A DNA stretch of 64,000 nucleotides from Azotobacter paspali (GTDB taxonomy: Bacteria; Pseudomonadota; Gammaproteobacteria; Pseudomonadales; Pseudomonadaceae), in assembly GCF_042434745.1 (NCBI RefSeq), contig NZ_JBHLSS010000116.1; one strand, given 5' to 3'. Positions 8,429 through 16,493 of the stretch are shown here, piece after piece. Within the stretch, counting starts at the first letter, position 1; every line of letters starts with the position of its first letter. The notes beneath the pieces were generated by a model, which worked only from the letters and a program-made list of their open reading frames with translations, made no database searches and had not been told where the DNA came from. The translations under genes were made by a program, and so were the position numbers.

Positions 8429-8893
8429 CTAGCGCTTGCGGCTGCCCTTATCCTGATCTTCCTGCCGGGACTGCCCGCGGTTTTCCTGTTTGCCGCCCTG
8501 GCTGCCCTGCTGGCCTTCGGCGCGCTTGCCTTCCTCGATCAGTTCGCGGACCCGCTGGCCGCCCTTGTGGCCGAGTTCGGAGTAGCCTTCCGGGCCGAGT
8601 TGCTCCTTGCGGGCCTCGCCGCCCTTCTTGCCGAGTTCGGAGTAGCCTTCCGGGCCGAGCTGCTCCTTGCGGGCCTCGCCACCCTTATGGCCGAGTTCGG
8701 AGTAGCCTTCCGGGCCGAGCTGCTCCTTGCGGGCCTCGCCGCCCTTGTGGCCGAGTTCGGAGTAGCCTTCCGGGCCGAGCTGCTCCTTACGGATCTCGCC
8801 GCCTTTCTGGCCGGCCTCCCGTACGCTCATGGAGCCTTTGTCTTTGTCTTTGCCTTGACCGGAACCAGAGCCGCCTTGACGTGAAGTTGCCAT
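8429..8893 (-). CDS. Group 1 LEA (Em-like) / KGG-repeat stress protein
   Basis: A 154-residue, very hydrophilic protein with no Cys and few hydrophobic residues. Residues 31-110 are four tandem copies of a 20-residue unit (consensus GGEARKEQLGPEGYSELGHK), followed by a partial unit GGQRVRELIEEG and a Gln/Gly/Arg-rich tail. The unit closely matches the 20-mer of plant Em (group 1 LEA) proteins and the bacterial GsiB/KGG repeat. Such proteins are disordered, bind water and protect during drying. The ATG at 8893 has GGAGAG upstream. Two shorter relatives lie just upstream on the same strand. A role in cyst or desiccation tolerance is inferred. Confidence 0.88.
   Translation of the reverse strand: MATSRQGGSGSGQGKDKDKGSMSVREAGQKGGEIRKEQLGPEGYSELGHKGGEARKEQLGPEGYSELGHKGGEARKEQLGPEGYSELGKKGGEARKEQLGPEGYSELGHKGGQRVRELIEEGKRAEGQQGSQGGKQENRGQSRQEDQDKGSRKR
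8566..8805 (-). repeat. Four 60-bp in-frame repeats encoding the LEA 20-mers
   Basis: Four near-identical 60-bp units (8566-8625, 8626-8685, 8686-8745, 8746-8805) differ by only a few bases each. Because the unit is a whole number of codons, recombination between copies would change the number of 20-mers without breaking the frame. Confidence 0.9.
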
Positions 8894-9000
8894 GATAATG
8901 CTCTCCTGATTGTTTCGGATTTGCATACAGGGCCTGGTTGTCTACCGCTCCCTGTCCAACCGATCCAGTTCCGTTGGTGTGCCGTTCGTGTATTTACCGC

Positions 9001-9177
9001 CTATTTTTCGTTTTCGCCTCTGGCTTTTTTTCCTTCCTGGACGAGTTCACGAACGCGTTGCCCACCTTTATGGCCGAGTTCGGAATAACCCTTCGGGCCG
9101 AGTTGTTCTTTGCGCGCCTCGCCGCCTTTGCGACCGGCCTCGCTTACACTGATCGAACCTTTTTCTTCGTTAGCCAT
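9001..9177 (-). CDS. Single-repeat Em-like/KGG stress protein
   Basis: A 58-residue protein containing one complete Em-type 20-mer (GGEARKEQLGPKGYSELGHK) between a short acidic N-terminus and the tail GGQRVRELVQEGKKARGENEK. It is a one-repeat version of the protein at 8429-8893 and shares the VSEAG-KGG entry and the GGQRVREL exit. The ATG at 9177 is preceded by GAGGTGAGG, which lies inside the end of the upstream gene, with which it overlaps by 34 bases. Probably a hydrophilic desiccation or osmotic protectant. Confidence 0.82.
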   Translation of the reverse strand: MANEEKGSISVSEAGRKGGEARKEQLGPKGYSELGHKGGQRVRELVQEGKKARGENEK

Positions 9178-9371
9178 GACCTCACCTCTTGGTTCAGCGA
9201 CTTCCTGGGAATTTCCTTCGCTCTTTTTTTATGTATGGCGTCACGTATGTGCGCGCCATCCTGCGGGCCACCCCTATGGCCCAGTTGCTGATAGAACTCG
9301 TGTCCATAAGATACGGAACTTCCTTTCCTGCCAGCCCGGCTGACGCCCGGACCGCTTTCGGTTTTACGCAT
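9144..9371 (-). CDS. KGG-motif stress-induced protein (YciG/GsiB-like), overlapping the next gene
   Basis: A 75-residue basic protein with one degenerate KGG/GsiB motif (RAGRKGSSVSYGHEFYQQLG followed by HRGG), starting at the ATG at 9371 after GGGAGATGGGC. Its last 34 bases overlap the start of the 58-residue protein at 9177 in a different frame, and the ribosome-binding site of that gene lies inside it, so translation is probably coupled. The C-terminal half has no recognised motif. A derived, partly eroded copy is the alternative. Confidence 0.6.
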   Translation of the reverse strand: MRKTESGPGVSRAGRKGSSVSYGHEFYQQLGHRGGPQDGAHIRDAIHKKRAKEIPRKSLNQEVRSWLTKKKVRSV

Positions 9372-9846
9372 GGCCCATCTCCCACTCAACACGGCCCATC
9401 CGTGGCCACAACCATTCTCCGGAGCAGAAGGTGCGCTTGTCGGGGCCGGCCGCCATGCGGAAGAAGTTCCGCTTGTGTGCATACGAAGTCTGGCAGCCGG
9501 AAAATACCTGCTCGGGAAACAGTTGCTAGTTTCGATGGCGGATGACCACCAAGGTTTCCCTATGCCGACGAATGGCCGTCAATGTCCTCTCGATTGCACG
9601 GTTATTTTATTGGCGAAGAGTTGCCGAAAGTTGTAGAGCGCCTGTTCGGGAAAGTTGCCGGAAGTTGACTTCCGCATTATGCAGGACAGGCACTCAGGCG
9701 CGTGACCGGTAATTTTCGAAAGAGCGACCGCGGCGCAGGCCGGATGGAATGACCCGGTGTGCAAAAGTTGTTTCGGTCGTTCTCCGGCGAGATTGTGGCA
9801 TGGCGAGAAGACAAAGCCGTTTCGCTTTGCCTGCTACCCGCGACTG
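9372..9846. other. Gap between KGG cluster and cioB
   Basis: About 475 bases with no gene that can be supported; the short frames here lack ribosome-binding sites. It should contain the promoter of the KGG pair and the end of the cioAB transcript. A weak hairpin (CAAAGC with GCTTTG, 9812-9829) lies 17 bases after the cioB stop. No cydX-like small gene follows cioB. Confidence 0.5.
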
Positions 9847-10854
9847 TCAGTGATAGCCTTCGCCGTGCCGTACCTTGCCGCGGAACACGTAGTAGCTCCA
9901 AGCGGTGTAGCCGAGGATGACGGGGATGATCAGCAGTGCGCCGACCAGCACGAAGCCTTGGCTCTGCGGCGGCGCGGCGGCATCGCGGAGGCTGATCGAG
10001 GGCGGGATGATGTTCGGCCACAGGCTGATGATCAGGCCGCTATAGCCGAGGAAGACCAGCGCCAGGGTGAGCAGGAAGGGCCGTACCTGATTGCCGTTCG
10101 CCACCGAACGCAGCAGGGCCCGGATGCTCAGCAGCACCAGCAGCGGCACCGGCAAGAACCAGATCAGGTTGGGTAAGCTGAACCAGCGCCGGGCGATGGC
10201 CTCGTGGGCCAGCGGCGTCCACAGGCTGAGGATGCCGATCACCGCCAGCAGCGCCAGGGCCAGCGGCCTGGCCAGAGTGTACATGCGTCGCTGCAGGGGA
10301 CCTTCGGTCTTCATGATCAGCCAGGTACAGCCAAGCAGGCTGTAGGCGACGACCAGGCCCAGGCCGCAGAACAGCGGGAAGGGCGCCAACCAGTCGAGCG
10401 CAGCGCCGGCGAAGCGGCCGTCGACGACCGGGATGCCCTTGATGAAGGCGCCGAGGACCACCCCCTGGAAGAAGGTGGCGGCCAGCGAACCGCCGATGAA
10501 CGCCTTGTCCCAGATATGCCGCCGGTTCTCGCGGGCCTTGAAGCGGAACTCGAAGGCCACGCCGCGGAACACCAGGCCGATCAGCATGAACACCAGGGGC
10601 AAGTAGAGCGCCGAGAGGACCACCGCATAGGCCAGCGGGAAGGCCGCGAATAGCCCGGCGCCGCCGAGCACCAGCCAGGTTTCGTTGCCGTCCCAGACCG
10701 GCGCCACGGTGTTCATCATCACGTCGCGGTCGCGGGCGTCCTTGAAGAACGGATAGAGCATGCCGATGCCCAGGTCGAAGCCGTCCATCACCACGTACAT
10801 CATCACGCCGAAGCTGATGATCACCGCCCAGATCAGGGGAAGATCGATGCCCAT
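9847..10854 (-). CDS. cioB: Cytochrome bd-type quinol oxidase subunit II (CioB-like)
   Basis: A 335-residue polytopic membrane protein, the partner of CioA in a cytochrome bd-type terminal oxidase that reduces O2 with quinol. The N-terminus has the family-typical GFDLGIGMLYP, followed by APVWDGNETWLVLGGAGLFA at about 51-70 and FRGVAFEFR. It starts 4 bases after the cioA stop, so the two are translationally linked. Because CioA has a short Q-loop, the pair is better called CIO-type than Escherichia coli CydAB-type. In Azotobacter such oxidases contribute to rapid oxygen removal that protects nitrogenase; that role here is inferred. Confidence 0.93.
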   Translation of the reverse strand: MGIDLPLIWAVIISFGVMMYVVMDGFDLGIGMLYPFFKDARDRDVMMNTVAPVWDGNETWLVLGGAGLFAAFPLAYAVVLSALYLPLVFMLIGLVFRGVAFEFRFKARENRRHIWDKAFIGGSLAATFFQGVVLGAFIKGIPVVDGRFAGAALDWLAPFPLFCGLGLVVAYSLLGCTWLIMKTEGPLQRRMYTLARPLALALLAVIGILSLWTPLAHEAIARRWFSLPNLIWFLPVPLLVLLSIRALLRSVANGNQVRPFLLTLALVFLGYSGLIISLWPNIIPPSISLRDAAAPPQSQGFVLVGALLIIPVILGYTAWSYYVFRGKVRHGEGYH

Positions 10855-10858
10855 TTGC

Positions 10859-12289
10859 TCAGCTCCTCGCGCTCGGTGCGCCTTCGTCCAGGCCTTCCTC
10901 GGGGGCCGATAGCGGCCGCGCCGGCGTGCGCGGCCGGCCCGCCCCGCCGTGGAGGGGCTCGCGGCCCTCGTTGGTCTGCGGTCCCTTGTGCACCAAGTGC
11001 AGCATATAGCCGAAGCCGACGCCGAACACCGCCAGGTAGACCACCACGAACAGCGCTAGGCTGATGCCCATCTCGGTTATGCCATGCGCCGAAACCGCGT
11101 CGCGGGTACGCATCAAGCCGTAAACCACCCAAGGCTGGCGGCCGATCTCGGTGGTGAGCCAGCCGGCGAGGATGGCGAGCAGCCCGGACGGCCCCATCAG
11201 CAGCACCATGCGCAGGAAGCGCCGCGACCGGTAGAGTCCGCCACGTCGGCGTAGCCACAGGCTCCACAGGCCGGTGGCGATCATCAGCAGGCCGAGGCCG
11301 ACCATGATGCGGAAGGTCCAAAATACGACGGTCGAGTTGGGCCGGTCCTGCGCGGCGAACTCCTTCAGCGCCGGGATCGGCTCGCTCAGGCTGTGCTTGA
11401 GGATCAGGCTGCCGAGTACCGGGATCTCTACCGCGAAGCGGGTTTCCTCGCGCTGCATGTCCGGCCAGCCGACCAGGATCAAAGGCGTCGGCTCGTCCGC
11501 GCGGTTCTCCCAGTGGCCCTCGATCGCGGCGATCTTCGCCGGCTGGTGCTCCAGGGTGTTAATGCCGTGGAAGTCGCCGATCACCGCCTGCAGCGGGGCG
11601 ACCAGCAGGGCCATCCACATGGCCATGGAGAGCATCTTGCGCAGCGCCAAGTTGTCATGGCCGCGTAGCAGGTGCCAGGCGGCCGAGGCGCCGACCAAGA
11701 AGGCGGTGGCCAGGTAGGAGGCGACCGCCATGTGCAGCAGGCGGTAGGGGAAGGAGGGGTTGAAGATCACCGCCAGCCAGTCCACCGGGATGAGCTTACC
11801 GTCGACGATCGCGTGGCCCTGCGGGGTGTGCATCCAACTGTTGGAGGCGAGAATCCAGAAGGTCGAGATCAGGGTGCCGATCGCCACCATCAGTGTGGCG
11901 AAGAAGTGCAGGCCGGGGCCGACCCGGTTCAGGCCGAACAGCATGACGCCGAGAAAGCCCGCTTCGAGGAAGAAGGCGGTGAGCACCTCGTAGGCGAGCA
12001 GCGGGCCGGTGACGCTGCCGGCGAATGTGGAGAAGTTGCTCCAGTTGGTGCCGAACTGGTAGGACATGACGATGCCGGAAACCACCCCCATGCCGAAGTT
12101 CACCGCGAAGATCTTCAGCCAGAAGTGGTACAGGTCGAGGTAGACCTGTTCGCGGGTCTTCAGCCAGAGTCCTTCGAGCACCGCCAGGTAGCTGGCCAGG
12201 CCGATGGTGATCGCCGGGAAAAGAATGTGGAAAGACACGGTGAAGGCGAACTGAATGCGGGCCAGGTCGAGTGCTTCCCATCCGAACAT
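10859..12289 (-). CDS. cioA: Cytochrome bd-type quinol oxidase subunit I (CioA-like)
   Basis: A 476-residue membrane protein carrying the hemes of a bd-type oxidase. His21 in FTVSFHILFPA is the expected heme b595 ligand, FFLEAGFLG holds conserved glutamates, and GRQPWVVYGLMRT is the C-terminal family signature. At 476 residues it is shorter than E. coli CydA because the periplasmic Q-loop is short, as in cyanide-insensitive oxidases. The C-terminal tail (about 445-476) is hydrophilic and Pro/Arg/Gly-rich. It forms an operon with cioB. The 119-base upstream gap shows no clear Anr box. Confidence 0.93.
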   Translation of the reverse strand: MFGWEALDLARIQFAFTVSFHILFPAITIGLASYLAVLEGLWLKTREQVYLDLYHFWLKIFAVNFGMGVVSGIVMSYQFGTNWSNFSTFAGSVTGPLLAYEVLTAFFLEAGFLGVMLFGLNRVGPGLHFFATLMVAIGTLISTFWILASNSWMHTPQGHAIVDGKLIPVDWLAVIFNPSFPYRLLHMAVASYLATAFLVGASAAWHLLRGHDNLALRKMLSMAMWMALLVAPLQAVIGDFHGINTLEHQPAKIAAIEGHWENRADEPTPLILVGWPDMQREETRFAVEIPVLGSLILKHSLSEPIPALKEFAAQDRPNSTVVFWTFRIMVGLGLLMIATGLWSLWLRRRGGLYRSRRFLRMVLLMGPSGLLAILAGWLTTEIGRQPWVVYGLMRTRDAVSAHGITEMGISLALFVVVYLAVFGVGFGYMLHLVHKGPQTNEGREPLHGGAGRPRTPARPLSAPEEGLDEGAPSARS

Positions 12290-12408
12290 GACAAGTCCTC
12301 CCGGAGCAGCGGCAAGGGGGGCATGCTATTTGGATGCGGCTCGGCGCCGCGACGTTCAATGGTTTTTTCCTTTTCCGGCAAACGGGCAGGGGGCGGCTGC
12401 CGGGCCGC

Positions 12409-12858
12409 TCACCCGGATGGGTAGGGGATGATCGATATCTTGCCGTTCTCCTCGAGAATCGCGTATTTGATCTGCGCCATCTGCTTCAACCCCTGGGGCT
12501 GGCGCGCCGCCAGGAGAATGTCCTCCTCGCGCAGCCAGGCCTCGCGCAGGCATTTGCTCAGGGGGCGGCCATCTTCGACGATCAGCGTCGAGGTGCCCTC
12601 GATCAGCGTGTCGAGCCGGGCGAACCTGAACTTGAGAAAGAACAGGCCGACATCGATGACGATCAGGGTGACGATCACCAGGATCGCCTTGATGAGCGAG
12701 AAGTCGTCGCCCAGCAGGGCCTGCTGCGTCGCCTCGCCGATGATCGGCAACAGCAGCAAGTCGAACTTGCTGATGTCCGCCAGGGTGCGCCGGCCGGCGA
12801 TCTTGAACAGGACCAGGAGGAGCGCATAGACCGCGGCGGCTCGCAGAACGGCGTCCAT
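12409..12858 (-). CDS. DUF421 (YetF-like) membrane protein
   Basis: A 149-residue protein with three N-terminal membrane helices (about 4-20, 33-50, 57-75) and a C-terminal cytoplasmic DUF421 domain: FKIAGRRTLADISKFD, LIVEDGRPL and LREEDILLAARQPQG are characteristic. Function is unknown; relatives are linked to sporulation, stress or membrane integrity. It starts 10 bases after the end of an amber-interrupted reading frame (12869-13423) on the same strand, which looks like its operon partner. Confidence 0.88.
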   Translation of the reverse strand: MDAVLRAAAVYALLLVLFKIAGRRTLADISKFDLLLLPIIGEATQQALLGDDFSLIKAILVIVTLIVIDVGLFFLKFRFARLDTLIEGTSTLIVEDGRPLSKCLREAWLREEDILLAARQPQGLKQMAQIKYAILEENGKISIIPYPSG

Positions 12859-12868
12859 CGTCAGCTCG

Positions 12869-13423
12869 TCAGGGGGCGATGAATTGGCTCAAGATTACCC
12901 GTTCGTCCTCGAACCAGGCCGAGTTGCTCACCAGTCCCAAGCTCTCCGGGCGGATGGTCAGGTAGAGGGTCAGGTGACCCCGTTCATCGGCCTGATCGAC
13001 GAGTTCCAGCCCGCCTTCATGGCTGCGTGCGAACAGGGGCCGCGGCTACAGGCTTTCGATCGTATGGGTGCGCAGGAGAGCCCGGTCGATGCGCAGGGTC
13101 GCAAGGGCCGAGGGGCGGGTCCGGGCCGTGAAGACGATCCGGCTGCTGGCGCCATTGCGCAGAAAACGCTCGTATTCCACGCTCAGCCGCTGTCCGCGGC
13201 CGCTGCTGCTGTGCCGGCTGAGCGGACCGTCGGAGAACAGGCCGTTCAGGGCCAGAAGCACAAGGACGAGCAGGACGCCGAAGCCGATCCGCTCGAACTT
13301 CCAGGTCTTGCGCTGGTAGGCGATCCGGTCGGCGATTGGCTGGCTGCGCGGGGCGAAGTCGTCCCGCTGCGCGGCGTCCGCTGGTGTGCGTGGCTTGCGG
13401 GCCTCTGGCGAGGTGTCGGTCAT
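12869..13423 (-). pseudogene. Membrane protein gene interrupted by an in-frame amber codon
   Basis: From the ATG at 13423, 125 codons run to a TAG at 13046-13048 (after RTHTIESL). The same frame then continues for 58 more sense codons (PRPLFARSHEGGLELVDQAD and onward) to a TGA at 12869-12871, 10 bases before the DUF421 gene. The post-stop peptide looks like real protein (LTLYLTIRPESLGL, VILSQFIAP), so one CAG-to-TAG change could explain the split. The full protein would be 184 residues with one membrane helix near 49-62. Known relatives are hypothetical proteins beside DUF421 genes. Sequencing error or amber suppression are alternatives. Confidence 0.6.
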
Positions 13424-13670
13424 GGCGGTGACCCGTATTGCTGCTTGATGAGTCCGACCGTCGTTTCCCGGTTTTGTCTCGCCGGCCGCGGCATCCGCAC
13501 CGGGCGGGAATTCCGCCGGGCCGCACGGCGGTGGAGTTCGACGCTGCGCTAGAACTCGAAAAAACGGGTCGAGTCTGCTGAGGGGAGGGTACGCGAGAGG
13601 GAGGTTTCCCCCGCGCGTCCGTTCGGGCCGCATTCCATCGACCTGTTATTCCCGATACAAGGTGAACGTC

Positions 13671-14531
13671 ATGAGCGAAAACGAACAAACCCTGCCGCCG
13701 CAGCATCAGGACCGACGTCCAGGCAACGAAAGCACGATGCGTCCGCGACCGGCATACAGGGCCGAGGATTACAAGGCCGCCGGCAAGCTGGAAGGCAAGG
13801 TCGCGGTGATCTCCGGCGCCGACAGCGGCATCGGTCGCGCCGTGGCGGTGGTTTTCGCCAAGGAGGGGGCCGATGTCGTCGTGCTGTATCTGGATCAGCC
13901 GGAAGACGCCGAAGAAACCCGCCGCGAGGTTGAGAAGCTCGGCCGGCGCTGCCTGACCCTGGCCGGCGACGTGGCCGATGCCGACTTCTGCCGCCAGGTG
14001 GTCGAGAAGACCATGCAGCAGTGGGGATGTCTGGACGTACTGGTCAACAACGCCGGGGAGCAGCATCCGCAGGAACGGCTCGAGGACATCAGCGAGAAAC
14101 AGTGGGAGAAGACCTTCCGCACCAATATCTTCGGCATGTTCCAACTGACCAAGGCAGCGTTGCCGTCAATGAAGGAGGGCAGCGCCATCATCAATACCAC
14201 CTCGGTCACCGCCTACAAGGGCAACCCCAAGCTGATCGATTACTCCTCCACCAAGGGGGCGATTACCGCCTTCACCCGTGCCCTGTCGGCCAACTTGGCG
14301 CCGCGCGGCATCCGTGTCAATGCGGTGGCGCCGGGGCCGATCTGGACTCCGCTGATTCCTTCCACCTTCAGCGCGGAGGAGGTGGCGCACTTCGGTGCTT
14401 TTACGCCGATGAAGCGGCCCGGGCAGCCGGAGGAGGTGGCGCCGGCCTACGTATATCTCGCCTGCAACGACTCGTCCTACGTGACCGGCCAGGTGCTGCA
14501 CGTGAACGGCGGAACGGTGATCAACGGCTGA
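13671..14531 (+). CDS. SDR family oxidoreductase (YghA/YdaD-like)
   Basis: A 286-residue classical short-chain dehydrogenase with an N-terminal extension of about 45 residues (RPGNESTMRPRPAYRAEDY) typical of the stress-associated YghA/YhxC group. It has the nucleotide motif SGADSGIGRAV, the NNAG motif, and the catalytic Ser...Tyr-x-x-x-Lys as NTTSVTAYKG...DYSSTKGA. The ATG at 13671 follows AAGGTGA by six bases; a GTG nine bases earlier is less well placed. In Bacillus and enterics such genes belong to general stress regulons. It precedes DUF892 and DUF4142 stress genes. The substrate is unknown. Confidence 0.9.
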   Translation: MSENEQTLPPQHQDRRPGNESTMRPRPAYRAEDYKAAGKLEGKVAVISGADSGIGRAVAVVFAKEGADVVVLYLDQPEDAEETRREVEKLGRRCLTLAGDVADADFCRQVVEKTMQQWGCLDVLVNNAGEQHPQERLEDISEKQWEKTFRTNIFGMFQLTKAALPSMKEGSAIINTTSVTAYKGNPKLIDYSSTKGAITAFTRALSANLAPRGIRVNAVAPGPIWTPLIPSTFSAEEVAHFGAFTPMKRPGQPEEVAPAYVYLACNDSSYVTGQVLHVNGGTVING

Positions 14532-14536
14532 AGCGG

Positions 14537-14613
14537 AGCCAGGCAAGTGCCGGGTGGTAGCCGCTCGGCACTTGTGTCCCGTGTCGGGTATCGGGGGCGT
14601 TGCCTGGCTTTTG
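14537..14613 (+). terminator. Nested stem-loop terminator after the SDR gene
   Basis: AGCCAGGCAA at 14537-14546 pairs with TTGCCTGGCT at 14600-14609, and an inner stem CAAGTGCCG (14544-14552) with CGGCACTTG (14566-14574) is possible. A short T-run (TTTT, 14609-14612) follows the outer stem. It lies six bases after the SDR stop and could act in both directions, because the DUF892 gene converges on it. Confidence 0.5.
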
Positions 14614-14754
14614 CTGGAGCTGGAGGGGGAGACGCTGGGGCCGCATCGGCGTGGCCGTGGCCCGATACCCGCGTGCGCGCCGACAGGCATCGGCTTGATC
14701 GGCTTGGCCGAGAGCCCATCGCCCTCGGCCCTGTGTCGCGTGCTGCCGGCAACC

Positions 14755-15264
14755 TTAGCGCTTGGCGGCCACGTCGGGGGTTTCGGAACGGCTCAGGAAC
14801 TGAGTGGTGAGGTCCGGCAGGTGGTTCAGCAGCCACTCGGCCATGGCCTGTTCCTGCATCAGGATTTCCTGGGCGATCCGCTTGGTCTCCATGTCACCGG
14901 CCATTTCGGCGGCGCTGATGATGACCCGGTAGGAGGCGATCTCCATGTTCTCGAAGATATAGGAACTCATCGCGCCCTTGACCACTTCATCGCTCATGGC
15001 CACACCGCCGAGACCCTGTCCGAAGGCCACGATCTTGGCGGCCATGTCCTTGAAGGCCGAAGGGCTGCTCCCCAGGCGATTGATACAACTTTCTACCTGG
15101 GCCTTCTGCCAGCGGGTTTCTTCGATGTGCTGATCGATACGCACCTTAAGTTTGGGATAATTCTCGATGCGATCCGACATGGACTTCAGCATACTTTCCG
15201 CTTGTTGTTCCATGGCGTGGGCATCGCGAAGCCAGTCAAGCAGATTTTCGTGAACGGTTGCCAT
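14755..15264 (-). CDS. DUF892 (YciE-like) ferritin-like protein
   Basis: A 169-residue, mostly helical protein of the ferritin-like DUF892/YciE family. Metal-ligand type residues occur in HAMEQQAE, IDQHIEETRWQ, ENMEIASYR and MQEQAMAEWL, spaced as in a four-helix di-iron bundle. The ATG at 15264 is selected because AAGGAG stands eight bases upstream; the frame is open further but without such a site. YciE-like proteins are induced by osmotic and general stress, often together with KGG (YciG) proteins, which this window also contains. Its 256-base promoter region is shared with the divergent DUF4142 gene. Confidence 0.9.
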   Translation of the reverse strand: MATVHENLLDWLRDAHAMEQQAESMLKSMSDRIENYPKLKVRIDQHIEETRWQKAQVESCINRLGSSPSAFKDMAAKIVAFGQGLGGVAMSDEVVKGAMSSYIFENMEIASYRVIISAAEMAGDMETKRIAQEILMQEQAMAEWLLNHLPDLTTQFLSRSETPDVAAKR

Positions 15265-15521
15265 TTGAGAGTCTCCTTGCCAAGGGAACGGAGTGTTCAT
15301 TGGGTAGAATCCGCCCGATCTTTGAAAGTTCATCCCGGCTGACGGGTGGAAAATCAGTAGGCGTTCATCGAGTTGGCGTAATGCCTTGTATTGCAGGGGT
15401 TCGACTGGCTATCTGCAAACCCAGAACTCTATCCGGCCATGCAAGTCGTACTATTGCCGGCACATGCCGTTCTTTGTCTGGCGAACTCATATATGAAACA
15501 TTTCTCAAGAGGTAAGACTCC

Positions 15522-16034
15522 ATGATGGGAATATATAAAGCCTTTGTTGCCAGTATATTGCTTGCTGTATTCGGCAGCTTGTATGCCGCCGATATGATGG
15601 AAGCCGATGATTTTGTCGACGAGGCTTCGGCGAAGGGAATAGCGGAAATAGAGAGCGGCAAACTTGCCTTGGAAAAGAGCACTTCCTCGGATATCAAGGC
15701 CTTTGCCCAGCGGATGGTCGACGAACATACCGCGACGAACGAACGACTGGCGCAGATCGCCCGGAGCAAGAATCTGAAGGTGGCCGATGAGGCCGAACTG
15801 ATGAGCAAGGCCAAGAAATGGATTTTGCAGTTGCGCGAAGGCGAATCCTTCGATGAGGCCTATGCCAAGAACCAGGTCGCTTCACACGAAAATACCGTCC
15901 AGTTGTACCGCCATGCCGCGCAGAGCCTGAAGGACCCGGAACTCAAGGCTTTCGCCGGCAAGACCCTGCCCGTGCTGGAGCGTCATTGGGAGGAGGCTAG
16001 GCAACTGGCGGCCAGCCACAGCAAGCGCGACTGA
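15522..16034 (+). CDS. DUF4142 exported protein
   Basis: A 170-residue protein with a Sec signal peptide (hydrophobic ASILLAVFGSLYA, probable cleavage before Ala-Asp) and a helical DUF4142 domain, ferritin-like in fold. DEHTATNERLAQIA and SHENTVQLYRHAAQ carry the conserved His/Glu residues. There are tandem ATG codons at 15522 and 15525; AAGAGG lies upstream and either could be used. Function is unknown; relatives are envelope stress proteins. It diverges from the DUF892 gene and ends 460 bases before algB. Confidence 0.85.
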   Translation: MMGIYKAFVASILLAVFGSLYAADMMEADDFVDEASAKGIAEIESGKLALEKSTSSDIKAFAQRMVDEHTATNERLAQIARSKNLKVADEAELMSKAKKWILQLREGESFDEAYAKNQVASHENTVQLYRHAAQSLKDPELKAFAGKTLPVLERHWEEARQLAASHSKRD

Positions 16035-16493
16035 CCGGATTCGCGGCCGTACCGGGAGTCCGCTCGTTTCCGTGGTCGGCCGGTCGTTTCGCAGCAAGGA
16101 TGGTGTCGGACGGGCAGACCACCTGTACGGCTGCTTCGGCGGCGCCCGCGTTGTCTCGCGGGTCGTTCCGCCGTCCGTCGGCGCACCCTTGTCCTGCGGC
16201 CTGCAGGGCAGGCGCCCGGAGATGATCCGCTTTTCGTAAAATCCGATACTTGCGTGCCGTCGGTCGGTACTCCGGGGGGCATCCCGGTTCGCGTACAGAT
16301 GTTCGGATAGAGGCAAATACCACGGCATTTGTTGTAATTTTCCTGACAGATTACCGCTTCGTCCCCGAGCTTTGCTTCCGTTTCCCGTCTCCGACATGGC
16401 CTGTCCAGCCACCCTCCAGGAAAAACGCTACCGGGCGTTTGCAACTACGCTGAAGGCCTGAGCTTGGCACCATGAATACATGCGAGGGGGAGA
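16035..16493. other. Gap upstream of algB
   Basis: About 459 bases without a gene. It must contain the algB promoter, but I see no clear AlgU or sigma-54 element. Open frames on the minus strand here lack coding character. Confidence 0.4.

Noticed and set aside
8566..8805. CRISPR-like regular repeats
   Set aside because: The repeats are contiguous 60-bp coding units without spacers.
8351..8884. Plus-strand repeat protein across the LEA gene
   Set aside because: The repeat is the complement of the LEA 60-bp units; the minus-strand product has the known 20-mer and a ribosome-binding site.
9464..9469. GAACTT on the minus strand as an AlgU -35 element for the KGG genes
   Set aside because: No TCTGA-like element follows at 16-17 bases.
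9700..9846. cydX-like small gene after cioB
   Set aside because: No short hydrophobic frame with a start and ribosome-binding site is present.
15483..15510. GAACTC-N16-TCAAG as an AlgU promoter for the DUF4142 gene
   Set aside because: The -10 match is poor and transcription would begin inside the ribosome-binding site.
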